Assembly (NCBI GenBank): GCA_930367215.1
Contig: OV884056.1
Coordinates: 253,855,127-253,919,126 of the forward strand
Length of the DNA: 64,000 bases
Direction of reading: 5' to 3'
Source of the DNA: Pollenia angustigena
Lineage: Eukaryota > Arthropoda > Insecta > Diptera > Polleniidae
Under the pieces are notes generated by a model, which saw only the letters and a list, made by a program, of their open reading frames with translations, was not told where the DNA came from and did no database searches. A program made the translations under genes and the position numbers. Below, piece after piece: positions 1 to 12,100 of the stretch (position 1 is its first letter; the number at the start of each line of letters is the position of its first letter).

Positions 1-766
1 CATACTGTATCTTTATATTAAAAAACGTTGTTTTTTTTAAGTGAACTTCACTTTCAAGTTGTTTAAAATCTGTCGTGCTGCATTGCATTCTAAACTGCAA
101 CATTAACGAACATGCGTCCGTATCTACTATAAATTTACATTAGAGCAGTGCATTTTTTGTAACATTTTTAAATATACTTTTAGTTCATTTGCACTAAGTG
201 GAGAGGATGTTGGAAGCAAACAGTTTAAGTGTGTAACGAGGGTAAATTGAAGAAGTAAAGCTAGCGAACCATCAACATACATTAATTTTGGAAGTATTTC
301 TTATAGTTCTTTTTAGTTTGATTGTTATTTCAAATAATATTTTTAGTCTTGATGCAAAAAACCAAGAATATTTAATATATTGAAAAATTTGAAGACTTGA
401 ATTTTCACATGAACTTTTCAATTCAACTTTTCTATTTCTTATTCTCACTTTGGCCTTATTTCCAAAATTTAATTAATTTTTTACGTGAAAACTAAAAAAT
501 TATTTCTTGCTCAACTTTATTCATAATTTTTAATATTAACTGCATCTATTTAAAATTTTTGTAGATTTTTTTCTTTGTACATTTTTTTTTTTGTTTCCCT
601 GGAATAGAGTATATTTTATGTATGAGCTTTATATAATTTAATCTCAACGTTGTTTCTTTTTTTCAAGATAACTTTATTAAGACGAGGAGTAGTAGAAATA
701 TTTGTTTTTTGATTTTTCTAAAATTAGCTAAGTTGAAATCCTAATGCTTAAACTGGTGTTGGAGAC
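1..766. other. AT-rich stretch, no gene seen
   Basis: No long open frame, RNA gene or clear terminal repeat was found. The sequence is AT-rich with scattered homopolymer runs. I can say nothing more about it. Confidence 0.5.
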
Positions 767-1158
767 AATTGAAGCACAGCCGCGAATAACGTTTTAAGTT
801 ACAAAATAATAATTTTTCAGGAGAGCAAAAAAACGTTTTTTGACAAGCAGCATTATTTGTTTTAAAAAATTTTTTTTTCTATTATTTAAAATAGTGATAA
901 TAAAAACTTTAATGCAAAAGGCTTTTAAAACATTATTCCGCACTGCAAAACCATTTCGGTTTCATCATTATGTTAGTAACTTGCAATGTTCTTCCACTGG
1001 CTGACACTTTGTACGCCATTTTGAAGGCGTTAAGGTGCATAGTTTTGGTTGATTTGATGTTTAAACTGTGTAAGAGAGTAAAGTCAACGTTTATCTGCAA
1101 AAAAACAGTTTTTGCAAAATGTGGCATTTACAACGTTTTTCGCGGCTGTGCTTCAATT
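767..1158. mobile_element. 392 bp inverted-repeat miniature element
   Basis: Two 27 bp arms, at 767-793 and 1132-1158, are reverse complements with a single mismatch. The core of each is GAAGCACAGCCGCG or its complement. The interior is AT-rich. Short open frames across it on both strands are not supported as genes. The size and terminal repeats fit a MITE. I could not identify a clear target duplication, so the superfamily is unassigned. Confidence 0.7.
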
Positions 1159-1211
1159 CAAGATAATTATTTAAGATTTTGGAAATTAGGGAAGTTCTTA
1201 GTTTTTTTTTG

Positions 1212-2935
1212 CCCATTTGTCAGCTACTTATAAACCGATCGGGCTAAAAAGCATATTATTTTCAGTGGAAACCTGTGAGAGTAAAGATTTCATTGATTCT
1301 ATTGTTCTTAATATAGTGAGTTCAAATGTAACTACACGCAAAGAAAAAACATGGTTGATACAATCAGAATCGCAAACTATCATTAATGTTTGTGGTTATG
1401 ATTGTGTCAAACACGTCTTAAGTAACAATATATGTTCAGAATAATGTTATAGCTAATTATTGTCTCAAACATATTATTATGTTCAGAAGAAAAACGCAAA
1501 CGATTATTCAAACCATGTTTCTATATTTCCTAACACCATGCAACATGTCTATTTTAACATGTTATATGGTTGTCACAATAAAACCAATAAAATGTTTAAT
1601 ATCAAGAATATATTTTTTATTAAAAACACATATATAACTCAAATACATATACATATATTAAAAAATAACATTAAATACATAAATTTAGCACTTGTAAAAA
1701 TAAAGTAAAGACAAACTTACTTTTTTCTATTAAAAAAAACACTATTTTAATACACTCTGGAACAGCAATTGAAATAATTTTCAAGACGGCTTCAATGTTG
1801 TAGGTTTTCTTGGCTGTTAGAAAGGCAACGTTATTGCATATTTATACTTGATTATAATTTTATATTAATAACTTACCTGTTTCAATAAACAAATTTATTT
1901 TGTAAGTTTTGCATCGCAGCATGGCCTTTTTCTCCCGAAAAACTTCTTAATTATTTTGTAATCATCCATGTTTGCCGATTAACTGATGCTCGCGGACGGA
2001 AGAAATTTTGTTTCTTTATAAACACACACTGTTGGTTCTAACAATAAATGTTTGTTCATTTAGATAATGTATTTTAAAGCAAACAAAAATTATGGTATTA
2101 AACATACCTTTTGTGTGCAACTCGTATTATGATTTTAAATGAATAGTTGAAAATATATTTATTATAGCAGCAAACATTTCCCATAATTTAATATGTTTAG
2201 CTAGATCAGAGTAACTTTTTAGGTGTAAAACACCATATAATATGATTATAGTGATTTTAAAAATGTTAAGGACAAAAACTATTTTTTCAAATTATATTAG
2301 GACTATAATAAAATTATTAGGGTAAACATATAAGGCAAATATGAATAAAAATGGTCGTAGTGACCACTCAGTAATCATGTTTTTTCTCTGCGTGTAATAA
2401 ATCTATAAAGTTGTTATCCTTTTATAGATCTCAAAAATGTAAAACGGAGAAATTCTTTGCATATATTGAAAATTGTCTTACAAAGCTAGCTCCAAATCCT
2501 TGTATATTTGTTGGTGACACTAATATTGATTTTATAGACAATCCTCAAGCGCATGATCTAAATGATCTTTTTCGATGCTATGATTTTAGAAACTGCCATA
2601 CTCTTATTACTCGACCTAGGAGTGGAACTTCAATAGATAATGTTTTTTGTAATATTGAAATGGAACTTAAAGTTAATTCAGTGGAATGGACACTATCTGA
2701 CCATAACTTAATAAATATAGTAATTGATTCTATAACTAATATAGCAGATTCCATGGAGGTTATTCGTTATCATTGTAACTATGAACACGTTAAACGAAAT
2801 CTAAGTCGCACACTAACAGTATCAAGTTTTTCTGATGATCCCGATGTTGACACTACGTACTTTATAGAGTCTTTAACAAATGCTGTTAACAATTCAACAG
2901 TTGCAACTAGTAAAAAAAAAAGATTTAAAACTTGA
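1212..2935 (+). pseudogene. LINE endonuclease fragment, split by a MITE
   Basis: The open stretch at 2396-2935 encodes part of an exonuclease-endonuclease-phosphatase (APE-type) LINE endonuclease. It shows FVGDTNIDF (like the GDFN motif), the TRPRSGTSIDNVF region and the LSDHNLI motif (SDH catalytic His). The segment at about 1212-1332 reads in a compatible sense with EN sequence immediately upstream, ending in VLNIVSSNVT. The two pieces become continuous if the TA-flanked element at 1335-2394 is ignored. There is no ATG at the start and no reverse transcriptase downstream, so this is a dead fragment. The clade is uncertain (CR1-like or related). Confidence 0.65.
1335..2394. mobile_element. 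TA-flanked MITE, family A copy 1 (1.06 kb)
   Basis: The termini are CACGCAAAGAAAAAACATGG at the left and the near reverse complement ending CTCTGCGTG at the right. Both sides are flanked by TA (1333-1334 and 2395-2396), as for Tc1/mariner-class elements. Related copies lie at 36769-37880 and about 47168-48192. The interior is AT-rich and non-coding, and short open frames inside it are not credible. It interrupts a LINE endonuclease fragment. Confidence 0.75.
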
Positions 2936-3337
2936 ACTAACACGTTAAATCAACTTAAATATATATTATAGAAATTACAAACAGAATAAAAAACTAATGT
3001 ATACCCACTTCACTTGCCTTCTTTAGGAGAAGGCAATAAAATCTGCAATACAAACAAGGATCTTCTTTAGTAAAAATCAATTTAATGGTGAAGAAAAAAT
3101 ATTTATATCAATTTTGTAAATTAGTATGTGTTTGCAGCGAAACCTTATGATAAATGTATTACCTTTTTTTATTTTAACACAAACAAAGTTTTTTTATTGC
3201 ACCTTAACTGTAACTTACAAAAATAAAAAAGTTTTTTTCTTAAATTGCTTAAACTCATAATTTTCATATTTATATGAAATGCATGTTTAAAATGTTCGCT
3301 TTCTATTTTTAAGCAATTGCAATTTTTTGCCAGAATA
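2936..3337. other. no gene seen
   Basis: AT-rich sequence following the LINE fragment. It may be decayed LINE sequence, but I see no motif. A short GAAGGCAATAAA-type segment near 3031 has no assigned role. Confidence 0.4.
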
Positions 3338-4233
3338 CACAGAAAAAATTATTTTTTCAATTCAAACAAAACATTTGTAGAATCAAACAATTTTTTGTCT
3401 GAAATCGGTCCTATAAACAAATTTGCATATTCAAACAATTTATTTGCATTTTGTTTATTGAAAAAAACACTGATTTTTTCAAACAAATAATTTAACTGAA
3501 TCAAACAAAAAGTTTACTGAAATTCATATATAAAATTTCAAAATCAAAAAAAAAGAAGTTTTTGCACAAGCAATGACGCGCACACAAGTAAGCACTGTAT
3601 GAGAAGATGACGGCAGAGCAGAGCCGCCGGCTATCTTTGTGACACATTTTATTTGCTGGAATAATTTTTGAACGAAGTCTTATTTATACACACAATTGTT
3701 TTTCTTTATCACTCACTCACTGTTGCTGCATCCTTTCCTTTGCTAATGAAGAAGAAATGTAACCAAAAACGGCGGCAGACCGACTCGATATGTTTTTCGT
3801 CATCATTATATTTTTGTATTTGATGTATTTAAGTAAACAGTTTGAAAAAATTGAATACGGGATTTTGTTTCTTATAATGTTGTTTTTGCTATTGTTTTTC
3901 TTATAGTTGCACTTTTTTAAAGCGTCCAAAAATAGACTGTGTGTGTTTTTTGTTGTTGTTCTTATATTTCACATAAAGAAGTGCTGCTTACGATCAAATA
4001 AAAAAATGCAAAAAGACGACAACATAAGGAGCGTAAAATATTTCATACAAAATTATGAAAACTTGAAACCAATAACGCGTTTATTATATTTTTGAAACGT
4101 TGTCCACATTTTTGTTGGTTAAATAAAAATCAAACAAAAATGTTGATTGAATCAGTAAAAAAATTTATAGAAATTAAAAAAATTTTCAAACAAGCGTTTG
4201 TTTGAAAATAATTCGGCAATAATTTTTTCTGTG
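3338..4233. mobile_element. TA-flanked MITE, CACAGAAAAAATTATT family (896 bp)
   Basis: It starts CACAGAAAAAATTATT at 3338 and ends AATAATTTTTTCTGTG at 4233, flanked by TA on both sides (3336-3337 and 4234-4235). The two sub-terminal regions share a CAAACAAA-rich style. Open frames inside (for example 3717-3929 minus and 3907-4095 plus) are low-complexity and not supported. The same terminal sequence begins at 60347. Confidence 0.75.
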
Positions 4234-5817
4234 TATGTGTATTTTTTTTCTGTTATCACAGAATCAAATTTTAATTAATTAAAAGCCAAAACGACACTTC
4301 AAAAATCTCTTTTATGAACATATTTACAGTGTGATAGCATTAAAGTTATTAATAAAAGAGATCAAATTAAAAAAAAATTCGTCTTACATTGAAGCCTTTT
4401 AGATTAAAAATTTGGATTTGTATTCCATGAATTTTCCAACTTAATAAAAAAAGGAAATTCCTTTAAAAATCTTTTTAACAGAAAGATGTTTATTACGTAC
4501 TAAAATTCATAAAAAGCCGACCAAGTTTTAGATGCACAAAACATTTTTATATATGCCAGCAAGAAACCCAAAAGGATCTAAGAAATATGAGCTAAATAAT
4601 AAAAAATTGAAAATATGCGAACTAAAGTAAAAAAACTTTACAGTAATCGCGCAGATCAATACAATATATCGAAAATATTCGTTTAATCACAGCCTAAGTA
4701 ATGCCAACCCGGATAACCATTTCAATTTAATTTATGTAATAACTTACTTAAATTTGCTTCAGTTAAAAAAGGAAATTCATACTCATTCATCAAAAACCAA
4801 CAAAGAAACAAAAAAAAAAAAAAAAAATAAGTGCTATTTTCGGCTATGCTGAATCTTATATACCCTTCACCATGTTGCAATAAGAACAGAAAATTATATA
4901 CATCTATTTTGTGCCACGCCCACTTCCCACTCCTGGCCATTTTTTGTCGGATGTTGTTTTTTGATAAATGAGATGTTTGAACCTAACTTGAAAAGTTTGG
5001 CACTTTTCGTTCTTCAGGTAGACGGAAAAAGGAATAATTAAACAACAATAACAAGGGATTTATTGGAAAAATAAAAGGCACCGTGGTTTTTAGCACATAT
5101 CTCAGTCATTAACGGACCACTCGGACTTAATTTCAATAGAAAAACTCAAAAAGCATATCCGACATAAATATATACAAGTCCCCATCATATCTAAGGTCTT
5201 TAGGAATGCCATTGTTCCAGATGAACGGACAGACGTTCAGCCGCATTTGAGTTTCTCTTCTCATAACGATGTAGGCTTTATATGGTGAAAGTTACAAAAT
5301 TTTATTGACAAACACTTGTTCATCGACTTTAATCATATGTCTTGTAGCACCCGAGTGGGTATTGGTAAAGCCGTCACTATCCGTTTCAGTCGCACTATTT
5401 GTCAAACAAAAAATCATATGTTGTGTACTCATAAATCATGAAATGTGACCTGCACATGAAATTAAGTGACAGATTTCTTTTGATAAATCTGTCCGACTGT
5501 TAATAAAAATGTTAATAAAATTTTATTTTCTATACTATCGTAATCGATATGGCACTCGATATTTTTGTTTTATATTTCCTAACTTTCGATAGAATTCAAC
5601 CCGACAATTCTTATACTTTGAGTAATGAACAAACAACAGATTTTTCTTTCAAAATAGAATAGAAAAATTAGAATGGATTAAGACGGTTTGATCACGTTTC
5701 CTCTGTTGCCAATAATCTTTACGGAGTATCCCTTAAAAGTCTGTCAAATATTCGACAAAATACGTTTTTTCCATTCGCCACAACGCCGATATATTTAAAT
5801 ACCTCGACATCATTACC
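4234..5817. repeat. degenerate dispersed repeat (reverse copy) in gene-free DNA
   Basis: About 4840-5250 holds a decayed reverse-orientation relative of the dispersed repeats at 26.8-27.7 kb and 33.2-34.2 kb. It has a CGGCTATGCTGAATCTTATA end, then ATACCCTTCACCA, and a GAACGGACAGACG stretch near 5222. No gene is visible in 4234-4840 or 5250-5817. A pure A-run lies near 4810-4827. Confidence 0.45.
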
Positions 5818-6179
5818 TACACTCAAAAGAAAAATCAATCCATCCGTACTAAAATCAATCCGAAGCGATATTAATAGTACGGTAAGTACCGATTTTCTTG
5901 AAACAAGTACAGAAAGATTGATTCAAGTATGTATTTTCAGTCTTTATTTGACCGTGAAAGCAAACAGTGGTTCATTGAGCTTAAACATAGCAAATTTTTA
6001 AAATCAACAACAAATACATTATAAAAAAAAAAAACAAAAAATAAAAAACATTAAAAAAAAACAAAGGGATTAGTAAATTCTTTTTGAATCGTTAATCCCC
6101 CAAAAACAATATCAGTGCAGTTTTGCACAAAAAAAAATTCTGTTGGTTGTTTACCAACAACTAACACGTAACGAACAGT

Positions 6180-7295
6180 ATGATTACTGAAGAAGTAAAC
6201 TTGAGTGATGAAAGTGACAGTGATTCTAACTGGCAAAAAATACCAACAAAACGTAAATTAAACGACTCGCCAAAACTTTACCAACATAAACGTTTTAACA
6301 ACAACGGTAACATTAATGAAGCTAGCACATCATCCAACAACAAATACGCAGCCCTTGATGTTGATGATTTGGAACGTGAGGAAGAAGCAACAACACCAAA
6401 ACCTTCGCCAATTAACATACCTAATGTAGACAACATAAGTACAATGATTAAAAAAATAAGTGCAGAAATAAATGTAAATGATTTTAATTATAAAAGTTTA
6501 AGGCAAGGTCAAGTACGATTAATGATTAAAAATGTAGATTCCTATAGGAAGATTATTAAATATTTAGTAGCCTCAAACATAAGTTTCCATACCTTTCAAT
6601 TAAAACAAGAGAAGCCATTTAGATTTGTTATTAAAGGCCTTCATCATTCAACTAAAATAGAAGATATAAAAACTGAGTTATTGCTTTTAGGGCACCAAGT
6701 ACGATCAGTCATCAATGCTAAAAGTCGCATTACAAAAGAGCCTCTTGCAATGTTTTTTGTGGAAATAGACCCAAATGTGGACAACAAAAAGGTGTACGAT
6801 ATTAAATGTATTAATAATGCTCTTGTGAAAGTAGAGCCTCCTATTAGAACTAATGATTTGGTACAATGTCATCGTTGCCAATTATTTGGCCATACTAAAA
6901 CATATTGCAAACGACCTTTAAGATGTGTTAAGTGTGGAATGGATCATGCTACTTCTGCATGCACAAAATCAAATGAAACGCCACCTCGTTGTTTACATTG
7001 CTTGAGTAATCACACTGCTAGTTATAAAGGCTGCAGAGTATATCAAGAGCTCGTTTCAAAAAGACCTAACAGGCAAATATTGCCTAACAGCCAAAGAAGA
7101 ACAGACTTTGTAATGAATTCTAGACAATATCCCCAGTTAGGTAACGCACAAAATAATGATCCAAACCAAAACCAATTTAATGTATCTTACTCGGATACAT
7201 TAAAAAATCAAAACTCAAATTTTAACTCTCGTTTAGAAAAACTAGAAAATTTGATGAACATGATGACAATGTTAATGACAAAATTATGCAAGTAA
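6180..7295 (+). CDS. LINE ORF1 protein (gag-like, CCHC zinc knuckles)
   Basis: This 371-residue protein has an acidic, serine/asparagine-rich N-terminal part. It is followed by a region typical of Jockey ORF1p (about residues 90-215, FRFVIKGLHHSTKIEDIKTEL). Three CCHC-type zinc knuckles lie at about residues 225-285 (CHRCQLFGHTKTYC, CVKCGMDHATSAC, CLHCLSNHTASYKGC). Such proteins bind LINE RNA and form the ribonucleoprotein particle, and in Drosophila several are nuclear. The start at ATG 6180 follows an untranslated leader. The 3' end overlaps ORF2 by 10 bp (ORF2 ATG at 7286), a usual arrangement in this clade. The frame is intact. Confidence 0.85.
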   Translation: MITEEVNLSDESDSDSNWQKIPTKRKLNDSPKLYQHKRFNNNGNINEASTSSNNKYAALDVDDLEREEEATTPKPSPINIPNVDNISTMIKKISAEINVNDFNYKSLRQGQVRLMIKNVDSYRKIIKYLVASNISFHTFQLKQEKPFRFVIKGLHHSTKIEDIKTELLLLGHQVRSVINAKSRITKEPLAMFFVEIDPNVDNKKVYDIKCINNALVKVEPPIRTNDLVQCHRCQLFGHTKTYCKRPLRCVKCGMDHATSACTKSNETPPRCLHCLSNHTASYKGCRVYQELVSKRPNRQILPNSQRRTDFVMNSRQYPQLGNAQNNDPNQNQFNVSYSDTLKNQNSNFNSRLEKLENLMNMMTMLMTKLCK

Positions 7296-7907
7296 ATTTA
7301 AGAATAGCAACATGGAATGCAAACGGTCTTCTTAACCATAAAAACGAAGTTGAGGTTTTTCTCAAAAATAATTATATTGATATATTTTTAATCTTCGAAA
7401 CTCACTTTACTAACCGAACCTATTTTAAAATAAAAGATTACGACACAATTACAGCAAACCACCCTGATGACAGATCGCACGCTCGATCAGCTATTTTAGT
7501 TAAATCGACAAACAAATATGAAGTCCTCAATCCCATTCAAAAGACGTTTTTACAAGCTGCCGGCATTAAACTTAATTGCGACAATTGTAGTGTTAACATT
7601 TTCTCAATTTATTTTCCACCGAGGCACAGTATAACTTGTGAACAGTACGAAAACTTTTTTAAACAACTTGGACCTAGATTTACTGTCGGAGGAGATTTCA
7701 ATGCTAAGCACCCTTGGTGGGGCTCCCGCCTAGCAAACCCAAAAGGAAAAGAGCTCTACAAATGCATGACTACAAACCACTATTTGCCACTTTCAACTGG
7801 TAGTCCTACGTACTGGCCAACTGACCCCACTAAGATCCCAGATCTACTGGATTTTGTTGTATATAATGGCATACCTAGGTCCTTTTTGGATATTTTGGAC
7901 TCGTGCG
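7286..7907 (+). pseudogene. LINE ORF2, 5' part: APE-type endonuclease, cut by Polinton
   Basis: The frame begins ATG 7286 with the canonical LINE endonuclease opening (RIATWNANGLLNHKNEVEVF). It continues through FETHFT (the catalytic Glu region), the GGDFNAKHPWWGSR motif (Asp/Asn) and the PDLLDFVV region. It stops matching the family at about 7907, just before the SDH catalytic-histidine motif, which lies on the far side of the Polinton at about 23012-23035. This enzyme would nick the target DNA for target-primed reverse transcription. The few codons after 7907 are Polinton sequence. Confidence 0.85.
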
Positions 7908-7948
7908 AGTATATGTATATTAGGGGTTCTACTTCACTTTGAATTTTA

Positions 7949-8236
7949 GGTCGTTAAAAGGTCAACTTCCTATAGGTTTAGTATGGGGGAAAGTAATAAA
8001 AGCCATTAAAGGTCATCGTTGTTTTTTTTAGCCATTAAAAGGTCAACTTCCTATAGGTTTGGTATGGGGGAAAGTAATAAAAGCTATTAAAGGTCATCGT
8101 TGATTTTTTAAGCCATTAAAATGTCATAAAATTTTTAAAAAAGCCATAAAAATGTCATAAAATTTTTAAAAAAGCAATAAAAATGTCATAAATTTTTTAA
8201 AAAAGCCATAAAAATGTCATAAAATTTTAAAAAAGC
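7949..8236. repeat. Polinton left sub-terminal tandem repeats
   Basis: Two direct copies of about 82 bp start near 7949 and 8031, sharing GGTCAACTTCCTATAGGTTT and ATGGGGGAAAGTAATAAAAG. They are followed by about four 31 bp units of the form GCCATAAAAATGTCATAAAA (8110-8236). Sub-terminal tandem arrays are common in Polinton terminal repeats. Nothing here is coding. Confidence 0.75.
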
Positions 8237-9001
8237 CAAAATTAGGGGGGAAATTCCTGAACACGTGTTAAAGTAGGTGAAATTTTTAAAAAATTTCAAA
8301 ACAAAGTAATAAAAAAGTCGTTAAATTTTATAGGAAAGCAATAAAGCTGAGATTTAGAAAACAAAAAATGTTGGGGGAGCAATGCACAAGTGTTGGGTGC
8401 ATTGTTGAAGCCTTTCATTTGTTGTGATCGACAGACGGTCTTACTGTGTAGATGAACTTGAGAAAGATGTGATTTAGTTTTTGTGGATATGTATGCATGT
8501 AGATCAATAGGCAGAGAGACATACTGTGTACAAGTACACAGATGCACTTGATTTTGAAAAAAATTTTGTGGACAATTTTTTCAAAGCGATGATATTAAAA
8601 CTAATAATTTATGGGGTGTGAGATGATAAGGGTATTGTATTGGAGTGTGTTTTGAACATGGACAGATACACGGATAGATCTTGTAGAAGAAAAATGAAAA
8701 AATATTTTTTTTATATTTTTGTGTGTGTTTATGGATTGTTTGGGAGAAAAAACACACATTTCTGATAAGCCCTTTTTTTTTTTTTGACAGACAGACAGAT
8801 ACACAGACGAACAGACCTTGAGGAAGAAATTGGAAAAATATTTTTTTTATTTTTTGTGTGTGTTTATGGATTGTTTGGGAGAAAAAAAAACACACATTTC
8901 TGATAAGCCCTTTTTTGTGTGTTTATGGGTAGCCAGATGGTGAGATGTTGTTGTTGTTATTGTTTTGCTCGTTTGGGTGATCGACTGTATAGATATTTGA
9001 A
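8237..9001. repeat. Polinton left arm with duplicated terminal module
   Basis: A module containing GACAGATACAC, then a poly-T stretch, GTGTGTGTTTATGGATTGTT, a CACACATTTCTGATAAGCCC block and a T-run occurs twice, at about 8655-8786 and 8787-8912. Its reverse complement is the last 120 bp of the element (22882-23004). Open frames on the minus strand at 8581-8895 are read through these repeats and are not genes. Confidence 0.7.
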
Positions 9002-9118
9002 GTGTATATAAGGTTTTTAATATATTCTTTTCAATTAGTTTCTAAAGTAAACTTGCTAAACAAAGTTAGTGTTTTTTTAAAAATAAAAAATAAAATAAAT
9101 AAAAATTTAAAAATAATA

Positions 9119-12100
9119 ATGGCTAGTGTTATCATATGTGAAATATGCCAAAATATATATAAAAATAAAAACATTTTAAAAAAACATACAATAATTTATA
9201 TGCCATGTGATATATGTAATCATATATCCATGACATCTATGGAAAAAAGAAAACATGTTGAAATCCATATAGATTTCCTTCAACAGCAACAACAACAACA
9301 ACGGCAACAACAACAACCGCAACAACACCAACAGCAACAACAACAAGTAGAAGAAATGGATGAACATCCATCAACATCAGCTGCATCTAGGAAGCGTCAA
9401 TCACTAGTAGAACCCAACACATTCATAACACCATCGAAACAAAAAAAGTTAGAACCGTGTTCAGAAGCTGTTATTATGTGCAAGGATTGCAACACTCTAA
9501 TACAATCCCAGCAATGGTTTATACATTGCTCACAACCCACACACAGGATTAATATAGAAAAGGAAATTGGAAACAAAATGTATAGCATAAAAAATTCATT
9601 CAAGTCACGGCTTCAGACATACCGTTTCCCAAAAGAAGACCTAGACCTTAATTTAAATAAGTATTTGGAAGAGGGTCAAAGATTTATTCAAAAACTTTTG
9701 AATATGTGTCTAGCCGAACACATAATGGTGAAATTCAATTTGGAACTTACTGCTCGATACAAGTTACCAGCACATCCTGATAAGCCAGAAACAAATATGT
9801 ATCATTGTACGGAAATGATGCGTATATCGAGAGCGGATGACGTAGACTTAGCTTTGACAACACAAATTGAAAAAATTAAAGCTAAAATGTCAGAGTTCCA
9901 AGAAAGAGATTCTGGTTGGACTCTTATCCAAATTAAATGGCTGGAAATAAACATAAATAAAGCATCACCATTATCAGGATCCCAATATATACCTACACCC
10001 GTAGAGCTGGCGAGGAAGAAAGCTTGTGTCAACATTCAAAACAATGATGTATTTTGCTTTAAATGGAGTGTAATAGCAGCATTTTATAATGGTGATAATA
10101 TTAATAAACATAGGCAGACAATTTACAATATACCAAATATTGCTGACAATATTATTAAGCTTGATTGCGGTAGAACACTTAATTTCACATCAATGCAATT
10201 TCCTACTGATGTGAAAGATATTAAAGTATTTGAAAGAAATAATACTGATATAAGTGTAAATGTGTTCGGGTTTGATAGGAAATCCAAGGCTGTTATTGGA
10301 CCATACTACATTACCAAAAAGGAAAAAAATATGCATATAAACCTTATGCTGCTGGAAGACGAATGTGGTGATAAAATGCACTACATTCTAATAAATAATA
10401 TTTCAAGGTAGTTATTAAAATATTTAAATATATCGTGCAAAACATCTTATTAATAAAAATTCTTTTTTCTCTTAGACTACTAAGATCCCAAATTTCAGCA
10501 TATAAAGGTGCTTTAATTTTTTGCAATAGTTGTCTCTACCATACAACTATACCGGAGAGAATGGTAATCCATAAAGAGAAAGAATGTGGAGAATGCATTC
10601 CCAAGATGCCAGAGGGAGAAAAATCAGTTATAATGTTTTCCCATAATGAGCGACAAATGGATCTCCCGTTCACTGTGTATGCTGATTTTGAATGTGTTCT
10701 TGAAGAATGCACTAGTGTAAGTAGTAATAGTGTTAACTCTAGATTCTTAAGAAAACATGTGCCATGTGCATATGGATTTAATATTAAGTGTAATTTTAAT
10801 AAGGATTTAGATAAGTTTCAAATGTTTGCTAATAATGATAGTACCATTAATGTAGGGCAACATTTTATAGATAGTTTAATTAACGAGTGTAGGGATATTT
10901 ATAAGAAATTTTTTGAAAAGGTTATACCTATGATACCATTAACCCCCTTAGAAGAAGAACATTTTTTAAACTCCAAAATCTGTCATATTTGCGATAAAGA
11001 ACTAGGCGATGAACTAGTCGTTAGAGACCACTGCCATTTATCAGGAAAATATAGAGGATCTGCACATAATTCGTGCAATTTAAATTATAAAATTCCAAAC
11101 TTCATTCCAATTTTTTTCCACAATTTTTCAAAGTATGATTGTCACTTATTTATTAAGGAATTACTTAGTATTAAAGGCGATACAAATGTAATTCCAATAA
11201 ATAAGGAGCTATACATTTCTTTATCTCATACTGTTCGGGTATATACTGATAAAGAAATCGATGATCATATAAATCGGTTATATTTAAAAAAACGTAAGCA
11301 AAATATTCCTCAGCATACTATTCAAGAACAACTTGAAAAAGTACGAAAGTATAAAACCGAAAAAAAAATTGAACTAAGGTTTTTAGACTCTTTTAGATTT
11401 ATGGCAGCGGGATTAGATTCATTAGCTAGCAATTTAAGTGATGGAGATTTAAATTCAATTAAAGAAAATTTTAAAGATGAGGAAGAGTTTTCTCTAATGA
11501 AACGAAAGGGTGTTTTTCCATATGAATATTTAGATTCATTTGAAAAATTAAAAGAAAATAAACTCCCACCAATTGAATCATTTTACAGCAGTTTAACTGA
11601 TAAACACTGTTCCGAGGAAGATTATTTACTTGCAGGTAAAATTTGGAAAAAGTTTGATTGTAAATCAATTATGGATTACATGAAACTATATTTAAAAACT
11701 GATGTGCTTCTACTTACAGATGTATTTGAAAACTTTAGGAAACTCTGTAAGAATATTTTTCAGCTAGATCCTTCACATTACTATACCATACCAGGCCTTT
11801 CATGGGATGCAATGTTGAAATATACAAAAATTGAACTCGAACTGTTTACAGATCTAGAAATGTATAATTTCGTTAAACGAGGAATTCGTGGTGGCCTTAC
11901 ACAATGTAGTAAAAGGTATAGTAAGGCTAATCATAAATATCTTAATGATTATGATTCCACAAAGCCTTCAGAGTATATACTATATTTCGATGTAAATAAT
12001 CTTTATGGTTGGGCAATGTCAGAAGCACTTCCGTATGGAGGCTTTACTTGGACAAATTATTTTGTTCACCCCAAAAATATTTCCCATGATTCAGAAGTTG

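Noticed and set aside
8581..8895. Minus-strand frame with repeated SQTIHKHTQK segments
   Set aside because: It is the duplicated Polinton terminal module read in one frame. Non-coding.
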